Origin: an uncultured Vampirovibrio sp. | GTDB lineage: Bacteria; Cyanobacteriota; Vampirovibrionia; Gastranaerophilales; Gastranaerophilaceae | Assembly (NCBI GenBank): GCA_910583725.1 | Contig: CAJTXZ010000006.1 | Location: 1-64,000 of the forward strand | Direction: 5' to 3' | Length of the DNA: 64,000 nucleotides | Shown here: positions 45,580 to 53,575 of the stretch, piece by piece | Position numbering within the stretch: position 1 is the first letter of the stretch | Layout: every line of letters starts with the position of its first letter | Position numbers and translations under genes: made by a program | Notes under the pieces: generated by a model | Told to the model about the DNA's origin: nothing | The model's input: the letters and a program-made list of their open reading frames with translations, nothing else | Database searches by the model: none

Positions 45580-46440
45580 CTATTTCATACTTTTTTCTAA
45601 TTCTTTTGCCTGTTTTTGAAGGTTGCAGTTGGTTTCATCGCACCTTTTTTCATATTCTTTGTAGATTCTTGTTCTATTCATCACTTCATCAAAATCAATT
45701 AAATGAGCGTCAAAATCAGGGCCGTCAACGCAGGCAAATTTTACTTCATTACCAACCGTAACCCTGCAGGCGCCGCACATGCCGGTGCCATCAACCATAA
45801 TAGGGTTCATGGATGCTTCTGTTTTTATTCCGGTGCCCCTTGTAAGGTCTGCAACTGCCTTCATCATTGGCATTGGGCCTACTGCAATGGCGTAGTTTAC
45901 GGTTTCTTTTGCCATAATATCTTTTAGGATGTCAGTAACAAAGCCTTTGTGGCCCAAAGTGCCGTCATCAGTGGTTATAAAGAGCTCGCTGCAGGCATTT
46001 TTCATTTTTTCTTGCCAGAAAATAAGGTCTTTGTTCCTTGCGCCCATAATCATATAAACCTTGTTTCCTGCATCCTTAAAGGCTTTTGCAATTAAATAAC
46101 AGGGAGCAGCGCCGTATCCGCCAGCAAGGCAAACAACCGTGCCATATTTTTCAATGTGTGTTGGCTGGCCTAAGGGCCCTACTATATCTTCAATTTCATC
46201 CCCAACTTCAAGTGCTGCAAGCTTTTTGGTGGTATAGCCAACAGCCATATAAACAATTGTTAATTCCTCTGTATCCCTGTTATAGTCAGCGATTGTAAGG
46301 GGAATTCTTTCAGAATTTTCGTCAACTCTTAAAATGATAAACTGGCCAGCTTTGGCATTTTTTGTGATAAACGGGGCTTTTACCCTTATTTCAAACTGAT
46401 TTTTACAAAGTTCGTTTTTATATAAAATCTTGTATCCCAA
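45580..46440 (-). CDS. Ferredoxin:NADP+ oxidoreductase subunit alpha (NfnA/SudB-like)
   Basis: A 286-residue flavoprotein of the NfnA/PyrK-like family. An FAD-binding barrel with ERIPLTIADY is followed by an NAD(P) domain with CLAGGYGAAPCYLIAKAF. The C-terminal [2Fe-2S] motif is MVDGTGMCGACRV with a later cysteine in FACVDG. The start is a TTG at 46438-46440 with AAGGAG six bases away, giving the normal family N-terminus (M)GYKILYKNEL; the longer frame from 46473 has no SD. The partner NfnB (GltD-like) is not in the window. Confidence 0.82.
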   Translation of the reverse strand: MGYKILYKNELCKNQFEIRVKAPFITKNAKAGQFIILRVDENSERIPLTIADYNRDTEELTIVYMAVGYTTKKLAALEVGDEIEDIVGPLGQPTHIEKYGTVVCLAGGYGAAPCYLIAKAFKDAGNKVYMIMGARNKDLIFWQEKMKNACSELFITTDDGTLGHKGFVTDILKDIMAKETVNYAIAVGPMPMMKAVADLTRGTGIKTEASMNPIMVDGTGMCGACRVTVGNEVKFACVDGPDFDAHLIDFDEVMNRTRIYKEYEKRCDETNCNLQKQAKELEKSMK

Positions 46441-46502
46441 TTTTCTCTCCTTAATTACAGCATGAATATTCAAGTTTATTATACTACAAAAATTTTAAAA
46501 GC

Positions 46503-46539
46503 AAAAAATACAAGGGCGGAAAAATGGCTCTGCCCTTGT
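46503..46539 (-). terminator. Terminator of the 46590-47252 gene
   Basis: ACAAGGGC (46510-46517) pairs with GCCCTTGT (46532-46539). On the minus strand the stem is followed by ATTTTTT, so it ends transcription before nfnA. Confidence 0.85.
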
Positions 46540-46589
46540 GTGTCAGCCGAAAACGGCAAATTTGTATATTTTACAAAAATTTATATAAA

Positions 46590-47252
46590 TTATTTAAATA
46601 TGCCTAAAATTTGTGAAGTTAATTTAACAACATCCCCCAGAGGGCTTTTGTTTGAGGAGGTTTGCGCGGTATTTGTGCCATTAAGATGATTATTATTTGT
46701 GTTTAGTAAATCAGTGCTTAAGCCAAGTGTAGAGAGCATATTGGCGTATACCTGATTTTGATAGTTATTCAAAAATGATAAATAATCATATCTGTTTGAA
46801 AGTTCGTTATTTATGAGCTCATCTCGCTTTACGGTGGTGCTTTGGGCTAAATCGCTTATGGCATCTGCTCTTTTAGACTCTATATCCCTCAAATTGTCCA
46901 TAAATATTGAGTTATCAGTATTTCCAAAGCGGCGGGCAATGTCGTTTTGCATATTTCTTAAAATTGGTGTGTAGGTTGAATTTATGGTGTTTATACCTTG
47001 GTTTAAATAGGCTTTAACCTGCTCTGAGAGCGCTTTTTGAGTGTCATCAGAAAAGATGTTAATATTTGGCAGATTCTCGAAAAACGCCTTGTTTGCGTAT
47101 TCATAGGCTGCTTGTTCATACGGATTCATATTATAGGTTGCGTTTGCGCCGTTTTGGGTGCTTTTTGCGCTGGATTTTAACTGCCCGTTAACAGTAATAC
47201 TTGAAGATGGGTTGTAAACCACTCTCTCTGGAGCTTTTGACTTTTTTGACAT
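46590..47252 (-). CDS. Unknown helical protein
   Basis: A 220-residue protein: a Ser/Asn-rich start (about 1-40), a long helical centre with RNMQNDIARRFGNTDNSIFMDNLRDIESKRAD near 98-130, and an Asn/Thr-rich tail before a short hydrophobic end. The centre has a look of phage virion or ejection proteins, but this is only an impression and no other phage gene is nearby. There is no signal peptide. The SD lies in a 10-bp hairpin (47256-47283), and a dedicated terminator follows. Confidence 0.5.
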   Translation of the reverse strand: MSKKSKAPERVVYNPSSSITVNGQLKSSAKSTQNGANATYNMNPYEQAAYEYANKAFFENLPNINIFSDDTQKALSEQVKAYLNQGINTINSTYTPILRNMQNDIARRFGNTDNSIFMDNLRDIESKRADAISDLAQSTTVKRDELINNELSNRYDYLSFLNNYQNQVYANMLSTLGLSTDLLNTNNNHLNGTNTAQTSSNKSPLGDVVKLTSQILGIFK

Positions 47253-47255
47253 AAA

Positions 47256-47283
47256 ATTTTCCTTTCTTGAATTAAAGGAAAAT
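47256..47283 (-). promoter_or_regulatory. Hairpin sequestering the SD of the 46590-47252 gene
   Basis: ATTTTCCTTT (47256-47265) and AAAGGAAAAT (47274-47283) are perfect 10-base inverted repeats with an eight-base loop, immediately before the ATG. In the minus-strand mRNA the SD AAAGGAAA would be paired. The same arm sequence occurs before the 13838-14887 gene. Confidence 0.45.
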
Positions 47284-48172
47284 CAATAAAAAATATGACA
47301 GCATCTATATTTTAGCATAAAAATTTAGAATTTTACAGAGTCATAAAAATTTTTGCGTTGGGCGTGCAGAATTGTATAAAAAATATTATGACAGTAAGTT
47401 GTGTAAGGGTTTGATGGGAGCGGGTTTGAATGTTTTTTTACGCTGAAATGCTTGCTATTTCAATACATGTGACTGCTTTGGGTTTTTGGCAATTCGCAGA
47501 AGATCTGAAAAGGCTTGTTCTATCTATCTTTGAGCGTATTCACGTGCTGCAGCCTTGAAAAGTGCTGCGACAAGCGTGTTTTACCTATTAATAATTAAGA
47601 TGTTGATAGTTAATGGGCTAGGTAGCTAGCTATCACTATGTTTTCAAGGTTTTCACGGTTAAAAATCTTGTACTGCAAGGGCTACGGCCAAATTTGCGCA
47701 AAATTTCCGTATTTTTACGCTTGATATGCTTGATATGACAGGGTATTTGTATTTTTAAAACTTGTAAATTCTTATAAATAGTACATTTGCACGTGATAAA
47801 AATTTGAAAAATCTTTTATAGATATTATTTCGACCTCTTTGCTTTTTGTTTAATCTGCTCTATGTATTAATTTTTATCTTTCGGGTAAAATTTATAAATT
47901 TATTGTGATTGTTAAATATAAAAGTTTACAAAAATTAACATTATTTTGAAGCAGTTTTATTTTTTTTGGTATTTTTGAATGGTGTGGAAAACAATAAAAT
48001 CTCCGGCAAGTTTTAATTTTGCCGGAGTATTTTGTATGTTTTGTTTTTTGGCTTCAAGGGCTTCTTAAATGCCTCTATTGGGCATACAGGCCGTACAGGA
48101 GGCCTAGTGTGCTAACTTTAGCTTATACAAAGTACGGTTGAAGACATGGGCCTTTGAAAGCCGCGTTTATTC
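47284..48172. other. Long intergenic region upstream of the unknown gene and downstream of dnaK
   Basis: About 890 bases without a convincing gene. An extended -10-like TGCTAAAAT for the minus-strand gene lies near 47310. Most of the rest is AT-rich and shows scattered short inverted repeats but no tRNA, CRISPR or long direct repeat. A GC-rich hairpin at 48001-48027 is annotated separately. It could hold an undetected RNA or a decayed gene. Confidence 0.4.
48001..48027. terminator. Bidirectional terminator, probably for dnaK
   Basis: CTCCGGCAA/TTGCCGGAG (48001-48009 with 48019-48027) is a perfect 9-bp stem with T-rich flanks on both strands. It lies 146 bases past the dnaK stop. Confidence 0.75.
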
Positions 48173-50020
48173 TTATTCTTTAGTGTATTCTGCATCGATA
48201 ACGTCGTCATTGTTTGTGTTTTCGTTTGATGAGTTATCTGATGATGTGTTATTATCAGTGTTTTGAGCGTCCTGACCTTCTTTTTGAACCTGTGCATAGG
48301 CTGCCTGGCTTATGGCATACATTGTTTGTTGAAGGTCTTCTGATAATTTTTTAATTTCATCGTGAGATTTGTTCTCATCAAGTGCCTTTCTAAGAGCGGT
48401 TTTTTGCTCTTCAAGTTTTGTCTTATCAGAATCAGAAATTTTGCCTTCAAAATCTTTTACGATTCTCTCAGCTGCTGAAATCATGCTTTCAGCGTTATTT
48501 TTGGTTTCAGCTTCTTCTTTTTTCTTCTTATCCTCAGAAGCGTTAGCTTCAGCTTCTTTTACCATTTTGTCAATGTCTGATTCAGAAAGGTTTGAAGAGT
48601 TTGTGATTGTAATTTTTTGCTCTTTATTTGTTGCCTTATCTTTTGCTGTAACGTTTACAATGCCGTTAGCGTCAATGTCAAAGGTAACTTCGATTTGAGG
48701 CATGCCTTTCATTGCCGGCGGAATACCGTCTAATCTAAACATACCGAGAGACTTGTTGTCTCTTGCCATTGGCCTTTCACCCTGCAAGATGTGGATATCA
48801 ACGGCTGTCTGGTTGTCATCGGCGGTTGAAAATACCTGTGATTTTGAAACAGGAATAGTTGTGTTTCTTTGAACAAGAGGAGTCATCATACCGCCAAGTG
48901 TTTCAATACCAAGGGTTAGAGGGGTTACATCCAAAAGAACGATGTCTTTAACTTCGCCAGCCAAGACACCTGCCTGAACGGCTGCACCAACTGCAACAAC
49001 TTCATCAGGGTTTACAGATTGGTTTGGTTCTTTTCCTGTGTATTCTTTAACAAGGGCCTGAACAGCAGGAATACGGGTGGAGCCGCCAACGAGTACCACT
49101 TCATTGATTTCATTCTTTGTGATGCCGGCGTCTTTAATTGCCTGCTCTACCGGAGTTTTACATCTTTCTAAAAGGCCATGGGATAATTCTTCAAATTTTG
49201 CTCTTGATAATGTCATATCAAGGTGTTTCGGGCCGTTTGCATCAGCTGTAATGAACGGGAGGTTGATGTTTGTTTCAACAACGCTTGAAAGTTCGCATTT
49301 TGCTTTTTCTGCAGCTTCCTTAAGTCTTTGCATTGCCTGTTTGTCGCCCTTTAGGTCAATACCTTCCTGTCTTTTGAATTCATCAGCAAGCCAGTCCATA
49401 ACTTTTTGGTCAAAATCATCACCGCCAAGGTGTGTATCGCCTGACGTTGACAATACTTCATGAACGCCATCGCCAATTTCAAGGATTGAAACGTCGAATG
49501 TACCGCCGCCAAGGTCAAATACTAAAACTTTTTCTGTTTTGTCTTTTTCAAGGCCGTAGGCAAGTGCTGCAGCTGTCGGTTCGTTTACAATTCTTAAGAC
49601 ATCAAGACCTGCGATTTTTCCGGCATCTTTAGTTGCCTGTCTTTGCGCGTCATTAAAGTATGCAGGAACAGTGATTACCGCTGAGGTTACTTTTTCTCCT
49701 AAATAATTTGAAGCATCATCAGCCAGTTTTCTTAAAATCATGGCTGAAATTTCTTGCGGGGTGTAGTCTTTGCCGTCAATGTTTTTCTTAAAATCTTCGC
49801 CCATGTGACGTTTGATTGAAATTATTGTCCTGTCAGGGTTTAAGATAGCCTGACGTTTAGCTAATTGCCCTACAAGTCTTTCGCCGTTTTTTGAAAAACC
49901 AACGATTGAAGGTGTTGTTCTTGAGCCTTCAGCGTTTGCTATAACTGTCGGTTTTCCGCCTTCCATCACGGCAACTACGGAGTTTGTAGTTCCTAAGTCA
50001 ATTCCTATTGTTTTTGCCAT
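48173..50020 (-). CDS. dnaK: Chaperone protein DnaK
   Basis: Hsp70 chaperone of 615 residues. The nucleotide-binding domain begins IGIDLGTTNSVVAVMEGGKP (5-24) and has VFDLGGGTFDVSILEI (about 170-185) and VVLVGGSTRIPAV. The substrate-binding domain has DVTPLTLGIETLGG, and the acidic C-terminus ends in VIDAEYTKE. GAGG precedes the ATG. Neither grpE nor dnaJ is adjacent, and no CIRCE element was seen upstream, so heat-shock control is not evident from the sequence. Confidence 0.97.
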   Translation of the reverse strand: MAKTIGIDLGTTNSVVAVMEGGKPTVIANAEGSRTTPSIVGFSKNGERLVGQLAKRQAILNPDRTIISIKRHMGEDFKKNIDGKDYTPQEISAMILRKLADDASNYLGEKVTSAVITVPAYFNDAQRQATKDAGKIAGLDVLRIVNEPTAAALAYGLEKDKTEKVLVFDLGGGTFDVSILEIGDGVHEVLSTSGDTHLGGDDFDQKVMDWLADEFKRQEGIDLKGDKQAMQRLKEAAEKAKCELSSVVETNINLPFITADANGPKHLDMTLSRAKFEELSHGLLERCKTPVEQAIKDAGITKNEINEVVLVGGSTRIPAVQALVKEYTGKEPNQSVNPDEVVAVGAAVQAGVLAGEVKDIVLLDVTPLTLGIETLGGMMTPLVQRNTTIPVSKSQVFSTADDNQTAVDIHILQGERPMARDNKSLGMFRLDGIPPAMKGMPQIEVTFDIDANGIVNVTAKDKATNKEQKITITNSSNLSESDIDKMVKEAEANASEDKKKKEEAETKNNAESMISAAERIVKDFEGKISDSDKTKLEEQKTALRKALDENKSHDEIKKLSEDLQQTMYAISQAAYAQVQKEGQDAQNTDNNTSSDNSSNENTNNDDVIDAEYTKE

Positions 50021-50141
50021 ATGTTTTATCTCCTCAAAATGATATCTTATATGTTTACTTTAAATTTATCACTATAATTAATAAGAGTTAAAAAAATAAA
50101 CAAAAAATTAATATTTCAAAAATTAGTGTTAAAATTAAGAT

Positions 50142-50531
50142 ATGGAATATGATATTGCAAAAGAATATTTAAAGATTATTCAAAATAAAATTAATATGAA
50201 TGAGTTTGATGCAGCGCTTGAAAATGCTAAAAAACTCACTGCTTATTTTCCTGAGTGTGCTGAGGGGTATTATTATCAGGGCATTTGCTATTATGCTATC
50301 GAAGATTATCAACATTCTTTGAACAATTATGAAAAATGCATTGAATTAGACCATAATTTTCCAAAGGCCTATTATAACCTTGGAATTACAAAATATTACC
50401 TCGGCCAGTTTAAGGAAGCCTTAAACTATATTGAATATGCCTATAAACTTTTTTTGAAAGCAAATAATGAAGAGGCATATAAAAAATGCCTTGATTCAAT
50501 TGATTATATAAAAGAAGAGCATGGACTATGA
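50142..50531 (+). CDS. TPR-repeat protein coupled to histidine kinase
   Basis: A 129-residue protein made of about three tetratricopeptide repeats; EGYYYQGICYYAIEDYQHSL and KAYYNLGITKYYLGQFKEAL show the TPR spacing of G/A-Y pairs. No signal peptide is present. Its stop overlaps the start of the kinase gene (ATGA), so the two are translationally coupled and the TPR protein may be a partner or sensor module of the kinase. Confidence 0.8.
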   Translation: MEYDIAKEYLKIIQNKINMNEFDAALENAKKLTAYFPECAEGYYYQGICYYAIEDYQHSLNNYEKCIELDHNFPKAYYNLGITKYYLGQFKEALNYIEYAYKLFLKANNEEAYKKCLDSIDYIKEEHGL

Positions 50532-51688
50532 TTTTCTTTTTAACGTTAAGCGCTGCAATTATGGGGCTTATCAGCCTTGTATTGTGTTTTGTTATAATTA
50601 AGTATATAAAACTATCCGTTGAATTTAAAAATTTAAAATCTTATATAAAAAAAGTTACAAACGTGATAGGCTCTGCGAGGTATGGAAATTTATGCACAAG
50701 GCTTGAAGTACGGCATGATTTTGTGCCTGAACTGTCCAAGAATTTAAATAACCTTCTTGAAAGTGTGCTTGATCGGGATATTATGATTAATGAGTATGTA
50801 GAGAAGGAAAAAGAGGATTTAAGTCTTAAAGAAGATTTCATTGCAACTTTAACGCATGACCTTAAGGTGCCGATAATAGCGCAGGATAATACTTTTGATT
50901 TATTGCTTTCAGAAAAATTTGGCGGGCTTTCTTCTTTGCAAAGAGAGGTTATTAGTAAATTAAAGACATCAAATATTGACTTAAAATATCTTGTGGAGGC
51001 TTTGCTTGAAACGTATAAGGCAGAGCATGACGGTATTATTGTAAAAAAGGAAGAGGGTGTTTGCGTTAATAAATTTGTGCTTGGAATTATTGATCAATTA
51101 TCAAGCATTTTTGAGATACATAATAAGCAGATAATTTTTAAGACGGAAATTGGTGATGATTTTTGCGCTGATATTGATACGTTTCTTGTAAAAAGAGTTG
51201 TGAATAATTTAATTTTAAATGCATTAAGCTACAGCGCAAATTCAGACAGGATAGAGGTGTTGATAGATTTTGCTGATGGTTGTGAGAGTGATTCGGTATC
51301 AGAAAGTACAGCTTTAGGGGGCAAAAATACGGCCTTGGGGGTGGCGCCAATGTGTCATACAGGGAATACCGGCGGGGTTTTTCCGGATGTAGCTTTTGGT
51401 GACAAAGAAGATACGCAATTGGGTATTATGCGGAAATGTTCTTTGAATGGTGTTAAATACGCCGGGGCTTTTTCAATCAGCATAAGGGATTATGGCATAG
51501 GGATTGAGAAGGAGGAGATTGATAAGATTTTTAATAAGTATTATTCAGGAAAATCGCGTCTGATAAAATCATCCACGGGGCTTGGGCTCTATCTTTCAAA
51601 TAAGATTATAAAGGCGATTGGCGGAAAGTGTATCGTTAAAAGTGCCAAAAATGAGGGCTCGACATTTACCGTTGTTTTGCCAAAATGA
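50528..51688 (+). CDS. Membrane histidine kinase with an inserted loop in the ATPase domain
   Basis: A 386-residue sensor kinase. One N-terminal membrane helix (about 3-28) leads to a HAMP-like segment and HisKA with H110 in ATLTHDLKVP. HATPase_c has the N box NNLILNALSYS (about 226-236), G1 (RDYGIGI, 320-326) and G2 (STGLGLYLS). Between N and G1, residues about 250-313 are an unusual Gly/Ser/Thr/Asp-rich insertion absent from typical kinases. The core is closely related to the kinase encoded at 4950-6446. No response regulator is adjacent. Confidence 0.85.
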   Translation: MIFFLTLSAAIMGLISLVLCFVIIKYIKLSVEFKNLKSYIKKVTNVIGSARYGNLCTRLEVRHDFVPELSKNLNNLLESVLDRDIMINEYVEKEKEDLSLKEDFIATLTHDLKVPIIAQDNTFDLLLSEKFGGLSSLQREVISKLKTSNIDLKYLVEALLETYKAEHDGIIVKKEEGVCVNKFVLGIIDQLSSIFEIHNKQIIFKTEIGDDFCADIDTFLVKRVVNNLILNALSYSANSDRIEVLIDFADGCESDSVSESTALGGKNTALGVAPMCHTGNTGGVFPDVAFGDKEDTQLGIMRKCSLNGVKYAGAFSISIRDYGIGIEKEEIDKIFNKYYSGKSRLIKSSTGLGLYLSNKIIKAIGGKCIVKSAKNEGSTFTVVLPK

Positions 51689-51728
51689 AGCTATATATAA
51701 ATTTTGTCTAGAAGATAAATGGCGGTTT

Positions 51729-52085
51729 TTATAAATTTATGGATTTTTTAAAATTTGTTACAGCGGTGTTTAAATTGCTGCCAAGCTGTTTGGAGGTTTC
51801 GTATGTCTTTATGAATCGATAATGCGCCATTCTTCCGCGGGGTGTTATCAGGCTATCTAGCCATTCAACGAGGGCGGATTTAGCTGTTTTTAGTTTGCTA
51901 TTAATTTTTGTAATGAAATTTTTTGGGTCGTTATGGGAAAATGGTGTATTTTTACTTTTATCAGTTTTATTATTAGTAATAATTTTGTCTTTTGGAAAAG
52001 ATTTATAGGTTTTTGTATTCAAAATCGTTGCATTTGTGAACTCGGGTGTTTTCATCGGTAAAAAATTAATATTTTTGATATTCAT
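51729..52085 (-). CDS. Small basic protein with N-terminal INF motif
   Basis: A 118-residue Lys/Asn-rich protein of unknown family. It starts MNIKNINFLPMKTPEF and has a more ordered helical part, LKTAKSALVEWLDSLITPRGRMAHYRFIK, in the second half. The ATG at 52085 with AGGAA upstream is preferred to an open extension to 52133. No signal peptide or membrane helix is present. The N-terminal 'INF' resembles 'ISFRG' and 'LNFGE' of other proteins here. Confidence 0.55.
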   Translation of the reverse strand: MNIKNINFLPMKTPEFTNATILNTKTYKSFPKDKIITNNKTDKSKNTPFSHNDPKNFITKINSKLKTAKSALVEWLDSLITPRGRMAHYRFIKTYETSKQLGSNLNTAVTNFKKSINL

Positions 52086-52170
52086 ACAAATTCCTATAGT
52101 TATTTGTCCCTGATTTTGTTGAATAGAATGCACTGTGCTTATAGTTTTTATATAGTTTAATTATAGATTA

Positions 52171-52199
52171 AAAAACGGCGTTAATGACTCGCCGTTTTT
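52171..52199. terminator. Terminator of rpsT
   Basis: AAAAACGGCG/CGCCGTTTTT (52171-52180 with 52190-52199) is a perfect 10-bp stem with T-tracts on either strand. It lies 33 bases past the rpsT stop. Confidence 0.88.
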
Positions 52200-52232
52200 G
52201 TAAAGTTTTGTAAAATTTTGCAGGTTTATTTT

Positions 52233-52514
52233 TTATTTTGCACTTTTTGCTGCAAGAAGTTTGTTAATCGCGATTGTCAATCTTGATTTTTTTCTTGCTG
52301 CTGTATTTTTGTGCAGAATACCTTTGCCTGCAGCTTTGTCGCAAAGTTTGTAAACATTTGAAAGGGCTGATTTTAGTACATCTTCTTCATTGTTCTTTGC
52401 TGCAGCTAAAGCTTTTTTAACAGCAGTTTTGATTGATGTTTTAAATGCAGTATTTCTTTCATTGTTTCTTTGTGCAACAAGCACTCTTTTTTTTGCAGAT
52501 TTAATATTTGCCAT
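52233..52514 (-). CDS. rpsT: 30S ribosomal protein S20
   Basis: A 93-residue S20 that binds 16S rRNA early in small-subunit assembly. It begins MANIKSAKKRVLVAQRNNER and is Lys/Ala-rich throughout, with KAAGKGILHKNTAARKKSRL typical of the C-terminal half. It is monocistronic with its own terminator. Confidence 0.96.
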   Translation of the reverse strand: MANIKSAKKRVLVAQRNNERNTAFKTSIKTAVKKALAAAKNNEEDVLKSALSNVYKLCDKAAGKGILHKNTAARKKSRLTIAINKLLAAKSAK

Positions 52515-52672
52515 ATTTGTTCTTCTTTCTTTTTTAAGCTAAAACTGACGTTTATCTGCTTAGAGGTTTAAGTGAGTACCTTAATATTACAAAAAAGAAA
52601 AGGATTTTGCAAGTGCGTATGAATTTTTTAAAGAATTTTTTTAAAAGCATAAAGAATAAGTATAAAGAATTT

Positions 52673-53062
52673 CTAGAATGCAGTTCCCATATAATATTGA
52701 TAAATTTTATCGCCAAGGATGAAGAATGCGATAATCATGCTTGTGACTGACATTAATAAAACTGCGGCAGCACTTATATCTTTTGCAAACTTTACAAGGC
52801 GGGAGTATTTGTTTTTGTAATACGCATCAAGTGCAAACTCAAAGACAGAATTTAATAATTCAAGTGCAAGAACAAGAGAGTTCGTCAAAAGAAGTATACA
52901 AAATGCAATGATAGAAACTTTTAAAAGAATTGCGATTGTTAGAACTACAAGTGCTATATATAAATGTTTTCTAAAGTTTCTTTGAGACTTGAATGCAAGA
53001 AATAATCCATCAAATGCATGGCTTGCGCTTTTTATAAAACTTGTTGACTGAAATTTTTTCAT
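52673..53062 (-). CDS. dgkA: Diacylglycerol/undecaprenol kinase
   Basis: A 129-residue membrane kinase with three helices. Family motifs are SASHAFDGLFLAFKSQRNFRKH at the N-terminus and the catalytic ELLNSVFEFALD followed by KFAKDISAAAVLL. Gram-positive-type members phosphorylate undecaprenol for lipid-carrier recycling; others phosphorylate diacylglycerol. It lies six bases after ybeY and ends the pgpH-ybeY-dgkA operon, a common arrangement. Confidence 0.9.
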   Translation of the reverse strand: MKKFQSTSFIKSASHAFDGLFLAFKSQRNFRKHLYIALVVLTIAILLKVSIIAFCILLLTNSLVLALELLNSVFEFALDAYYKNKYSRLVKFAKDISAAAVLLMSVTSMIIAFFILGDKIYQYYMGTAF

Positions 53063-53068
53063 AAAGGA

Positions 53069-53575
53069 TTAACTTTCTAATAAGTTTTGAATTATCTGAT
53101 TTTGGATATTTACAATAAAATTGTAATCTTCATCTGTTGTGTGGTCAAATCCTAAAAGGTGTAAAATTCCATGGGTAATCAGGGTTAGAATTTCTTTTAT
53201 GATATCTTTCTGTGCTTGTTTTTTTGCTGTATCTACAGATATTAAGATTTCACCAAGATAAATATCATTCTCAACAACTATTTTAAAATCATCATCCGCA
53301 AATAATGCAAAGGTAATAACATCTGTTGGTTTGTCTTTATTTCGATATTCGGAATTTATTTTTTGGATTTCAGTATCATCAACAAAGACAATATCAAGAG
53401 AAATAGTTTTGTATTTTTGGCCAAATAGACATGAAAGTTCTTTAATTTCTTTAATGTTAAATAAATCATCAAGAATTTTTGGAATCAGAGCTTTGATTTC
53501 TTCTGTATTAAACCCTAAATCTTTATCATAGCTTGATGTAAGGCCGATAAGGTATTTTGATTTATTTATTGTCAT
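53069..53575 (-). CDS. ybeY: Endoribonuclease YbeY
   Basis: A 168-residue metal-dependent RNase for 16S rRNA 3' end maturation and ribosome quality control. The zinc site is HGILHLLGFDH (H-x3-H-x5-H) near residues 134-144, preceded by YRNKDKPTDVITFAL. Its start overlaps the end of pgpH by 14 bases, indicating coupling. Confidence 0.93.
   Translation of the reverse strand: MTINKSKYLIGLTSSYDKDLGFNTEEIKALIPKILDDLFNIKEIKELSCLFGQKYKTISLDIVFVDDTEIQKINSEYRNKDKPTDVITFALFADDDFKIVVENDIYLGEILISVDTAKKQAQKDIIKEILTLITHGILHLLGFDHTTDEDYNFIVNIQNQIIQNLLES

Noticed and set aside
50021..50141. CIRCE element before dnaK
   Set aside because: The TTAGCACTC-N9-GAGTGCTAA inverted repeat is absent.
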